64,000 nt of DNA from Rostrohypoxylon terebratum (lineage: Eukaryota; Ascomycota; Sordariomycetes; Xylariales; Hypoxylaceae), in the NCBI GenBank assembly GCA_022497145.1, contig MU385944.1, positions 1 to 64,000 of the forward strand, written 5' to 3'. The notes beneath the pieces are model-generated. The model was not told where the DNA came from. It ran no database searches and worked only from the letters and a program-made list of their open reading frames with translations. Numbering within the stretch: position 1 is the stretch's first letter; each line of letters begins with the position of its first letter. Both the position numbers and the translations under genes were made by a program. Below are positions 46,663-56,975 of the stretch, in pieces.

Positions 46663-49020
46663 ATGTCATTCTTTTCCTTTAAGTGGAAATACATCTTCAA
46701 GGTCCTTGTTTTCCTAACCCGACAACGCCTAGCATCCTACTACAATTCCATTGGCTCTTATTTCAGAAAGCATGACCCCGAACCCGAGAAGTCATGAAAG
46801 CCTCGTTATGCATACAGTGAACTATGGATTTCTCACCGTCGGGCAACAGTTGCTATCGCCCAACTCAACAGGACACACCTACAACCGCCAACATCCTCTT
46901 TATAGATGTTACTCTCACGGCTGTGAATCAGCCCCTGCCGCACAGCATGGAAAGGAGAACAGCCGAGAATACGAGGATGAGCATTGTATCTTCTCGCCCA
47001 CGCCGCACCGTTTCCAACTACGGTTGGCTGCTTCCGGAGCCTATTCCTGTTGCAAGACGCGTCGGCCCCCCGAAGATTGTCGAGATCGGTCCCTCACGCC
47101 GGTCAGTTCGAACCCGATTGACCCCCAAGACCTTAAACTCTGTTAGGAACGTGGCACCGAGTACGATTTGATCTCTACCTGGCTCTCTGGCGTCTCCCTT
47201 TCCGATTGTTCAAACGAAGACGCTACGTTGATTCGACAAACTACACCTGTTACTCGTCCAGAGTCAAGAAGCAAACTCGAGGCTGTGTCAAACTCAAACT
47301 ATCCAAAAATTGTGCTGCGATCAACTAGACGAGACCGCTCAACTGCAAAATCAGGAACCGGTCTAGACGGTCCTCAAAGTTCAGAGAGTGGTCAACTTTC
47401 AAAACTACGAGATGAACTCACTCAATTGAAAGAATCAAGCCTGAGCCCAACCCTATCTATGAGCTCTCTAAAGCCCATCTCAAACACGTCTGGGTCGATT
47501 GAGTGGGATAAGAGTTGGGAGAGGAGAAAGCCTCGTCGTAAGCATTATATCTCTGAAGTGTCGAACTCGGATTTTGTCCCTCGCTCGCGTACCGCCAATA
47601 TTTCGCTCATAAGCAATGATAATAATAATACCGACAGCGGTAACGGTAGTGAAGGGGTATTAGATGACAATTTATGCACGTACGCTTCACGGCATGACGC
47701 TCAATTTCACGTCATCAGGAAATATGCTCTCAATTCATGCCCAGAACTTCATCGACAATTAGAAGATTTTGACGAGTCATTATCAGGACCAAAGGTGAGT
47801 GTCAATCTGATACTCTCATCCCCAGCTCTACCTTACTTGACCAACGTTAAAGTTGTATTCAGGGTAGGAATAGCCAAGATGAGATCGCTCAATTACGCTC
47901 TGAATTAGAAAAGGTTCGACATCGGCATCATTTTCATGTACGAAATGTTGTTACAAGGGGATTCCGGTCCCTCACTGGAAGACGCCGACGGTCAGGGTCT
48001 ACATTTTCTATTCAATCTGAATATACAACGCGTCGGCGCCGGAGCAGCAAAGAGCGTCGGCTTCTTGCTCGCGAATCCGTAGATATTTGGCCGTCGTCGG
48101 GTGAAGAGTCTCCATTGTTCAATACGCCTGAATCTCACGTGGCTCATGCAGACACTTCTCATGCTGCCGGTCATCACATTGATCCGTTGGCTATGGCAAG
48201 CATGATGATTGCTACAGCAGAACTGGACCGACTTTCTTCAAGAGCAAGCTTTGAACATAACTCCAAGGCATCCGGGTCTTCAACTGGTTTCTCGGGAAAT
48301 ACCACTCTTTCACATACACCTGTAAGTCCCGATGACGAGACGTCTATACCTGAGTCAACAGCACTATATTCGCCACCTACTATACCGTACAACACCCCAA
48401 CGTCATTAGGCATGCATTCTGGTGTTGCGAGCCCAGTATCTAGGCCAGCACACCGATCAGGGCATAGACGAAGGGGACAGAGAAGTCATTTGTCGGAAGT
48501 AACAACACCAGACGAAGTCGCAAGCCCGGAAGAGTCAACGGAAGAATTTATTGAGAGTCGTGGCTCCGTCTCGTCTTCCCTAATCGAAACACTTCATGAA
48601 TGTCCAGCTATCCCTGATTGTGGATATGAGGATAGCCTATTTCCCAAACCTCTAGCAGTTAACCGCAATGGTCGAGAGGGAGCCAAAACGGCAGATCCTA
48701 CAACACTAAGAGAGACTCAAGGTGGCCACCGAGGATTGAAGAGAAAAGATGTGATCTCAGCCCCAGCTCGGGTTTCCTCGATTGGGAAGACTACTCTTGA
48801 GCCTACGCATGACCTAGAGCATACTACCGAGTCATCGCGAATTGATTTCTCCGATCTGAAGGCCTCAGAGACTCCGGAGGTATCCATTGATCGGAAACCA
48901 GGCTTTCCCTCGGCTGTAGCAAATGACCCACCGGTATCAGATTCCGACGTTCCTCAAACGGCTGCCACAAGCGCGTTCGGTAAGGAGAGTAGACCCGAGT
49001 CCTGTCATCCAGATACCTAG
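46663..49020 (+). CDS. Low-complexity hypothetical protein, model uncertain
   Basis: Pieces in three frames look coding: exon 46663-46790 (MSFFSFKWKYIFKVLVFLTRQRL, a basic amphipathic start), 46850 to about 47.14 kb (YGWLLPEPIPVARRVGPPKIVEIGP), then about 47.15-47794 and 47863-49020. The intron 47795-47862 (GTGAGT...CAG) is clear; 46791-46849 is plausible though its donor GTCATG is weak. Between 47.10 and 47.26 kb the frame changes and no strong intron fits, so a frameshift or an unusual splice is possible. The product is Ser/Thr/Arg-rich and mostly disordered, with a short coiled-coil-like stretch (DEIAQLRSELEKVRHRH), a basic patch GRRRRSGS and RRRRSSKERR, and SP/TP sites. A TAG at 49018-49020 ends the frame, but 69 further open codons follow. 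I recognise no family. Confidence 0.5.
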
Positions 49021-49983
49021 TCGGAATCTCAAGGCGAACCGGGGGACTCGGATCCGTTCTGCCCTCCCGACTGCTTGGAAATGAGACACAGCCTTCATGA
49101 AGGAACATCACGGCCTTTAGCATCTGTCAGGCGAAATACAAATGAGACTATTCGTAAGGTAGGTGTCGTACAAAACGACGATTTTAATAAAGCTGGCGGC
49201 GTGCAGGAAGAAGAAAAACGTGGAAAGTAGGTAGATAGTCCGAGGTGTGTTAAGATACCTGTGTAGCTTCACTTGAAATAAATTCGATCGAGATCACTCT
49301 CACCGGTTTCCGCTATGGTATTTAATTATGTATCAACCTGACGAATTTTCTCCACATCACGAAAGAGCGGGAAATCATTCACATCTCGAGAAATGCAATC
49401 TCTAACCATGCGTCCACGTTCTACTTACGCACGTAAAAGTACTACGAAATAAATTAAAACGCAACGAATAAGTCTTCCTCTCCCTTGCCGATGCTCCGAA
49501 CACTCTACCAACGAACCAACCCCAACCTGTCTTTCTTTCTTACTTTCTCCCCTGTCTAAGCCAGCCACACACATAAAAAAAAAGCCTCTTTCCCCCTTTC
49601 TAGCAATCCGTTGCCGGAATCTAGATCTAAGAGAACACTTGCTTGCTCCTAGAATCTAATGCTCTCTGTGCTTTTTTTTTTCCCTCTCCCCCCCTCCCCC
49701 CTCCCCCCTTGACTTTTTCGTGCTTATGGGTACCTATTTTGCCTCCCTCTTTCTTTTTCTTTTCTTTTTCTTTTTTTCTTTCTTTTTTTCGGGTTAAGAG
49801 AAATTTTCTTCACACACCTAAAATTCTGGGTTGGGAAAACTCCGGGTGGAGGGAATATATGATGCGGTGGCGTGGTCCCGAAATGTCCGGGTTACGTATG
49901 TGGCTTGTTGGATAATCGTCGTTGTTGACGGGGGGACGGCGGTCGGGTCCGTGGAAGGAAAGAAGTAGGAAGGAGGGGGGGGG
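49021..49983. other. Convergent intergenic with polypyrimidine tracts
   Basis: The first 210 bases remain open in the frame of the preceding gene. Two uninterrupted C/T tracts lie at 49671-49710 and 49742-49790. The remainder should hold 3' ends. Confidence 0.5.
49671..49790. repeat. Polypyrimidine tracts
   Basis: Two runs of pure C/T (40 and 49 nt), with the C-rich tract (49681-49710) followed by a T-rich CTTTTT-repeat tract (49742-49790). Confidence 0.8.
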
Positions 49984-51595
49984 TTAGCGGATTAGGATGT
50001 CCTCTCTGTTGGGGCCGCAGCCGACCCATTTGATGTGCACGCCGAGGAAGTCTTCGATGAATTGAACGTAGTCCTTGGCCTCTTGAGGTAGGTCGTCGAA
50101 TGTCTTCGCTCCGGTGGTCTTGGTGTTCCAGCCCTTGAATGTCTTGTATACGATCTCGACCCTGGATAGGAGTTTCGCGCTGGCGGGGAAGGCGTCGAGG
50201 ATGGCGCCGGTGTCGGGGTGCTTGTACGCGACGGCGACCTTGATCTCCGGGAAGGTGTCGAGCACGTCGAGCTTGGTCAGGTTCAGGACGTCGTGGTGGT
50301 TCACGCTTTGCGAATATTTGCACGAGACCAGATCTAGCCAGCCGCAACGACGCCTGCGTCCCGTGGTCACGCCGAACTCGTGGCCTATTTCTTGCAGCTT
50401 GGCGGATATCTCTCCGAAGTCCTCCGTGGGAAATGGCCCGGATCCGACGCGCGTTGTGTAAGCCTTTAGGACGCCGATAACGGAGTCCACTTTTCGGTAG
50501 TTGAGAGTAAGACCAGCCATCACACCTCCGAAAGTGGTTGATGTCGACGTCACGAACGGCCATGTTCCGTACGTGTTATCCAGCAATGCCGACTGCGCGC
50601 CCTCGATAAGGATCTTCTTTCCTTGTTGTTGGGCCTCCTCCAGGAATTCGATGTCGTTGACGGCGAAGGGGCGGAGCCTCTCACGGAAGTTCTGGGGGGT
50701 TAGAAGAGAACACACGAAAGGGAAAAATACTTACCTCAAGCTCTTTGATTTCCGCCTCAACGTCGTATCCGGCGAGGTCACCGCCGTATCTTAACTTGTA
50801 ATCTTTATCCATTGCCCTGATTCGGTCTCCGAATTCATCGTCGTCGAGCAGATCGGCGAGGAGTACGGTACTCCTCTCGGCCTTGGAGCTGTATGCAGGC
50901 CCGATACCTTTACCTGTAGTTCCGATGTTCTTCTTGCCGAGCTGTCCTTCGCGCAGACGATCAGCAGCTGCGTGAAGATCGAGGTTTAGCGCGCAGCGCG
51001 TAGAGACCTTAAGTCTCTGTTGGCAATTCTCGACGCCTTTTGACTCAGTGGTCGCAAGCTCTGAGAAGAACGTAGGCACGTGCAGGACGACACCAGGTCC
51101 GATGAGATTTGTGGTCGTGGGATGAAGTAATCCCGAAGGTAACATGTGACTTCAAATGGTGAGTGAAACCTCTACTATATAGTGAGTGATCGAGAGGTGA
51201 TTGTTGTTGTTGTACATACAAGTCATAAGATGTTCCCTTGATCACAACAGCTAGAGGGTAGAGTCAGTACCAAGGTACCTAAATATCTCGTCGCGACGAG
51301 GTATATATGAGGGATCATCTTACTGTGACCGCAGTTTCTTCCGCCAGTAGCTCTGGCGCAGATCTGAACCTCTGAGCTGAGGACATCGCAAAGTTTGCCT
51401 TGGAAAGGGGGATGTGAGAAGAGTCATTGCTGAAGGCGACACTAGGAGGTATATTGTGTATACATCTCGCTAGACGACAAAAGTCACTCACCTTTCCCTT
51501 CACTGATGAGACCAATTAGCAGAGAAGAATAAGAACGAAATTCAAAATTGGAAACCTTACTCTCCCCATTGGACACCTAACACGATAGTAGCCAT
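49984..51595 (-). CDS. ADE12: Adenylosuccinate synthetase
   Basis: Six exons (51595-51561, 51502-51492, 51398-51324, 51250-51220, 51149-50735, 50691-49984) give 424 aa, the normal family length. The enzyme condenses IMP and aspartate with GTP to adenylosuccinate, the first committed step from IMP to AMP. Exons 1-3 encode MATIVLGVQWGDEGKGKL, the GDEGKGK phosphate-binding loop. Exon 2 is only 11 nt, yet every phase fits. Later landmarks are YDFHMLPSGLLHP, NIGTTGKGIGPAYSSKA, ILIEGAQSALLD, TYGTWPFVTSTSTT, VTTGRRRRCGWLDLV and the C-terminal GVHIKWVGCGPNREDILI. In the IMP/Mg-binding segment the usual GG-N-N-AGHT reads GGRNCGHT. It is otherwise a complete housekeeping gene. Confidence 0.95.
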
Positions 51596-52557
51596 GGTGG
51601 GCGAAGTTGTGAAATAGTAATTGGGTGAGTTAGAGTAATAGAGAAGCAACAAAGAAGAGAAAAAGAGTCACAATATCACGATACGACACCTATTTTTTTT
51701 TCTCTTTCGTTTTTCTTATGATGAGATGAGCGCAAAACATGAAATTCTTCGATTGGCGCGGGGTGGTGGGGTAATTCCTCATTAGCCCATGAGGTACTAG
51801 GTAGTGTATTGGATAATGGCGTATTCCGGGTAATCGGGCAGCTGCTGCTCGCCTACAATTGACCCAGTTCGCTGAGGTCACTTTGAGTAACGGTATCGGC
51901 ACTAACCAAATTTCGAATAGGGGGTCTGTCTATTATCCACATAAATTTATGGGATAAGCAAAGAAGTATTTCGTAGCAGCCCCGGAGATGTGCTAAATAT
52001 AGGTAGTCATAGGGGTGACATTCAGGGGCACTCCCTTCATCCGTAATAGGTTCCGAAATGTTTGTCTTTGCTTGTTAGTATTATTGTGTGCCTACATAGG
52101 CATTTCTTGAGTGACGTTGAGAGACATCGCACACACAGATTATGGAAAATTTAACCACCTGCGCCAGGTAACCCTTTAAGAAGTAAGATATACTTTCACC
52201 TACCATTCCACATATCCGTGTATGTGCCTAGGAATTCTCAAACGTAACTGAGTACCTAGATCCTAGGTTCTAGGTGTGGAATCCAAATTCACCTAGGAGC
52301 GATGGTATCGAGAGGTTCGTACGTTCTGAGACCGGGCTGCCTCAATATTAGAAACCTCCGTATCTGAGTGTGTGATACCTTCGTCGGTGACCCTTATTCC
52401 GTAGTGCGAATGCGTAGTATGAATGCGTAGTGTGTGTGCATAGTCCCATATCTTCGAGCTCATATTATTGTTCTCCAAACAAGCCAACGCCACGCGATGC
52501 AGTAAGTATTCATACAAAATCGACGAAGTGTGATCCATCCGGTCCCGCAAGGAATAT
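51596..52557. other. Intergenic, AdSS promoter and 3' end of SYS1
   Basis: About 960 bp with the AdSS leader at 51.6-51.7 kb (AG-rich) and no further gene. Confidence 0.45.
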
Positions 52558-53261
52558 TTACCGATCTCCGGTACCCTGTATACCGACCATCTCGTATTCG
52601 CCGGCCCCGTCTCGGCCCCTACCTCTCCCGCGACCTCTAGAAAATCCCGCCTCTTCATCCCCTTGCTCGATCCCGGCAGCTCCGTTCTCTGCCGCGGATT
52701 CGGCGTTGCCCTCTGCATTATTGCCATTCTTCGCGTTGCCCCCAAAACTAATAGGTCGCAATTCTCTCCACCGGCAACCGTACGTGCCTCCAACAACCGT
52801 AACGGCACTCGACACGAGCATCGTCGTCCACCAGGCAACGTTTCGTGGTATGAAACCCGTATACAACGTGACGATGACGAGGTGGATGAAGTGGAGGCTG
52901 AGCGCGAAATCGAGCACGAGTTTCGATCGGCCTATCAGGGCTACCATCGCTAGAATACTACACAATCCTATTGTCAATACTTATCTCGTCGATATTTCTG
53001 GGGGGATACGGACGTGACACCGGCGCAACATAGCCAGATGAAGCCTAACAACCACCCCTGAGTTGTGTCACCGCGTAGACTTGCCCATCCGAAGACAAGG
53101 TCTAGGCCGAATCGCGTGCCGGATACTAGAGATGTGAAGAGCATCAGGACTAATGCAACAGCGTAGTATATGCTCTGTAGTGCTGCGATCTGGCCGAGGA
53201 TTCGTAGAGGGGGTAGCTCGTTTATGGCGCCAGCCCGTGGGGGTTTCCTTCGTCTAGCCAT
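52558..53261 (-). CDS. SYS1: Sys1 family Golgi membrane protein
   Basis: Two exons (53261-53021, 52967-52558) with a 53-nt GTGTCA...TAG intron give 216 aa. The ATG at 53261 gives the conserved start MARRRKPPRAGAINELPPLRIL; the frame extends further upstream but only through non-ATG codons and probably leader. Four membrane helices are visible, with the family motifs SLRGDTTQGWLLGFIWL, RSKLVLDFALSLHFIHL and the C-terminal CRWRELRPISFGG. A Gly/Arg/Glu-rich tail with RGRGRGRGRD follows. Sys1 anchors the Arl3/ARFRP1-type GTPase on the Golgi and thereby recruits golgin-type tethers. The gene is complete. Confidence 0.93.
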
Positions 53262-54030
53262 TTTCGAGGTCTGGTGTAAAGGCAAATGGGGGAGATTATA
53301 GGTCTTCTCGAAGGTGTAATGCTGATTCGGTGTTGTCGGAGAAAAGAAGCTGTAAAGGAGCGGAAGAAAGGAAGTTGATCTTGTGAGCGTCTGTTTCAAC
53401 GTCGCGCTATATAGCCACCATAGCTACACGTTCTTTTGATGATGGCCGGCTGGATATGGACGCGAGAGTTCTGAATGGTATAAGTGATGAACAAGGAAAA
53501 AAAGCAACACCATCAAGCATTTGCATCCATCGCTGATAGTTGTTGTTATTAATGATAATATTGTTAATATTACAAGGCAAAGTTAAACGTAAATTTGGTG
53601 AAGGTTTGGTTTAGTCATGCACTTCGCTGACGATTGCCAAATTGTCCGCCCAAAAGCAGCTGAGCGAAAAGGGTGACCACTCTGCCACTGACGCAGGGGG
53701 TCATTACCTAACTTTACCTAACTCAAGACATTTTAGTCCCCATTGGGTAAGTAAATCTAAACTTTATTATTGCCTGGGAAATTTTACATAATCACTGTGC
53801 CCCGGGCTCCATCTTCCCTATCGGCATTAAGCTTCGATAAGCTTCTGACCTTTTTGGTGATAGCTTCGATAATTTCACACTCGCAATCAATGACGACACT
53901 TTGCGAGACGAACAAGGAGAATACGCAGTCAGTCCGATAACAAAACCTCTACAATTTGCGCGACCGATAATTTTGGCTTTACGATCGGCTCGTCCGCATA
54001 TATAGGTGTCCTTCGACATCAAGAATCAAC
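53262..54030. promoter_or_regulatory. Divergent intergenic region, SYS1 and COA6 promoters
   Basis: About 770 bp between the start codons of the Sys1 gene (minus strand) and the Coa6 gene (plus strand); it must carry both promoters. The middle is AT-rich with TTATTAATGATAATATTG-like sequence near 53545. No site is claimed. Confidence 0.45.
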
Positions 54031-54486
54031 ATGGGCCTTTTTGGGTTCTTCACTTCGGCGGAGGAGCAGCGCAAACAAGAAGTGCGCACAGGCGCCCGAG
54101 CTCCGGACAGGACAGAGCGCAGGAAGTGCTGGGATGCGCGAGACGAATTCTTCAAGTGCCTAGACAAGTACGACGTCATCGATTCAACGAAAGACGAGGG
54201 CAAGAAAATTGCCGAGAAACAATGCGCGAAGGAACATAAGGGTTTCGAAGACAACTGCGCTGCTGCTTGGGTAGGCTTTTCTTCTCGCCTTTACTATTCA
54301 TATCCCGAGCTATCTTGATTTATTCGCACAACATGGCTGACACGTATTTGCACATAGGTCAACTATTTCAAGCGGTATCGACTCGCCGAGTATCAAAAGA
54401 AGAAGACTATTGAGCGGCTGGAAAAAGAGGGCGCAGGCAAGCTGCCCGCCAACGATTTCAGCAACACGTCTGGAAAGGGCATATAG
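54031..54486 (+). CDS. COA6: Cytochrome c oxidase assembly factor 6 (CHCH domain)
   Basis: Two exons (54031-54270, 54358-54486) give 122 aa. The twin-cysteine CHCH pattern is complete: CX9C (CWDARDEFFKC) and CX10C (CAKEHKGFEDNC), spaced by a short linker, followed by AAAWVNYFKRYRLAEYQ. This is the Coa6/Cox12-like architecture; the CX9C-CX10C spacing and the following WVNYFKRYR are typical. The protein would be imported into the mitochondrial intermembrane space by Mia40 and help copper delivery to Cox2 during complex IV assembly. The 87-nt intron is GT-AG and lies between codons. N-terminal MGLFGFFTSAEEQRKQEVRT is short, without a cleavable presequence, as usual for this class. Confidence 0.9.
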
Positions 54487-56975
54487 GTGGTTGCCGCCAC
54501 AGAATTGATTCGGTTGTGGTCTGTCTATATCCATGTACCGTAATGTACATAAACACTCTGGGCATTGGATGGAGTTTCGGATAGGAAAACGAAATGTATG
54601 AAATCTCCTTTCTTTCACATTTATCCTCATACGAGAACATCTAGAATTGGAATATCGCGACATATAGTAGCTCACAACGCTGGATTTACATGTATGTTAG
54701 TGAGAAACATTGAGAAACGAGGTTCTTCATATGACTGGAATCTTGACTAGAAAATTTATGAATGTTTTTACGTTTCTCTCGTACTCAGTGTATCCCGGCA
54801 TTGTCTCTAGACTGTGAACACACGTCTTGCTAGAGGATATGAGAAAATATATCATTTCTCATGATGATGAGGTAGCTTAAAGATGTGTTGGTATTTCTGA
54901 TAAACACCTATTCTGCTCGAGATTCGTCGGGTAGAAAACGCATTCTCCGATGTCCGAATGATCATATTGGTCCACTACTAACCTACGTATTCGGGGTTTT
55001 ATTTTTTTTTATATGTGGATTTTGCTCACGCGGCCGGTGTCATGTTAGGAGGGCGGATCTTCGGCAAGGAGATCTTCACTGGTCGGTGCCCTCCTTTTAT
55101 GACCGACATGATCTGCATCATGATATTAACTAATGCCGGTGATGTGGCTTGTAACCTTGGGCTTGGGCAGCTATCATGAGCTGGGGCGGTGTTTCCACAC
55201 TACTATGTAGGACTCAGCACAGATAACATAATACTAGTGGTATTGGCGTTGGATTTTCCCCAGTCTCTTTACAGAAAAGAGACACGTTCTGTAATAGGCT
55301 TTCTCAAGCGCTCGTCGTAAGCTCCCGAAAACTTTTTGACAAAATCGTCAGTCAGCATTGGAGATCGATGGGGAAGCGCTGACTTGTCGTGGAGGATCGT
55401 CTCAGAGATAAACTCTGTAGGTAGATGAGCAGCAGAGTTATGTCATTGGGGATGTTGGTTGCGCCTTGTAGAGCTGAACATTTGATTGATTTTTATTGTG
55501 AAAGCCGCATTAAAAGAATTAAAATCGATTTCCCAAACCGGGCCAAGTCGGCAAAGTCGGAAGGTCGGCAAGCTCCAGGTGCGAGCTCGGGGATCTTGTC
55601 CTTCCATCAACTCCATGAAAACCTGCATAAAGAAATCAGCCTGGGCATTAATTAAAGGCAGAGCATTGGAAGATGCGAAATGCGAAGTACGAAGTACGAA
55701 CATTAATAAATAATATGACAATTATTCATATGATGAGATATGACACTAATAGTCTTAGGTTTCTGTTTCCATTGACATAATTCATAATTTTATACGCTAA
55801 GGTTGCTGTGCACACTGCACACTGCCATGAGCAGATTCCATACACCCCTGACAAATTAATGTCAAATATTGAATCGCAACTTACACTACTTAAGTCTTAG
55901 CGCTATTTCTCCTTTTTTAGCTTCCAAATCGCGGGAAAGGAAAGATGGACCAAACAACCCAGGTACTGCACCCATTTCCGTCCGGTTTAGTTAACTCGGT
56001 GCCCCAGTGCTGCTTCTGCACTACACTAGCTGCAGTTATTAGCAACGATAAGACGCGTTGGTATGCTTCACTGCAATAATAGTACATCTAATGTAATACT
56101 AGTAACAGACATGCATGCCATGCACGATCTACCTAGTAGGGTATCGAAGCACCGAAAAGTTCTCGAGCTGAGCAAGATGTTGCGAATTCTGACAACTTGA
56201 GGCTGTGGTCCTACCAGCCTGCAGCTTACATATAATATATACCTATAGAAACCGAACTGCCTTGGAGCCCAATACGTCGTAACTGATGTTTAGAAATTAG
56301 ATAATAGTTATGTAGTTACGCATATGTAAGTTGGTTAAGGAACATTGAATTTATAAAATAATAAAGGATTCAGTACTACATAGTAGTATTAGCAAGTGCA
56401 TCCGAGTATTTTTAACTTCGCTAAGATTGATGAGTCCCACCGTTTTATTCCATTATTCCTAACTCTTTCCCATTCAGTTAGATACGAGACGAAAGCCCCC
56501 AGGCCCAGCGGCGTGGCTTAGCTTGCCTGCTTGTGCAATTAGGACGTTCCACACATTGGTATCCACATACTGGTGTCCATGTTGAAACGGCCAATCAGAT
56601 TGGGCCTAGCCTCTAATACCCACTCAGCTTGCCAACTTTCTTGCTTTACGCTTTTACGCTTCTACGATTTACACGACAACACAATCTCTCGCCTTGCATC
56701 TTCAACGACCTCCCCCCCTTAACCCTATCTAAAGGTCGAAGCAATACAGCAATAGCCAACAATAACGATTATTCCACCCACGATACCGAAAGTACCATCA
56801 CCAGAGGGGTACCGTTATCTGTTTCAATCCCTACTTTTTTTTTATTCACGCCGTACATCCCTCGCCCGACCGGCAAAGACGCCGTCTTGAGACACGACAA
56901 TTACGGGCGAGGGTTTCAGGTGGACTTCATTCGCCTTGTCGAACGAAGCCTACCTGATAGCTTACGGAATTGAAT
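54487..56975. other. Gene-poor stretch upstream of the PIP5K gene
   Basis: About 2.5 kb. AT-rich DNA spans 55.7-56.4 kb. An ORF at 56629-56973 overlaps what is probably the PIP5K leader and is not called. No gene is supported. Confidence 0.45.

Noticed and set aside
56629..56973. ORF upstream of the PIP5K gene
   Set aside because: Its frame is unlike the kinase frame and composition fits leader DNA; no splice joins it to the kinase exons.
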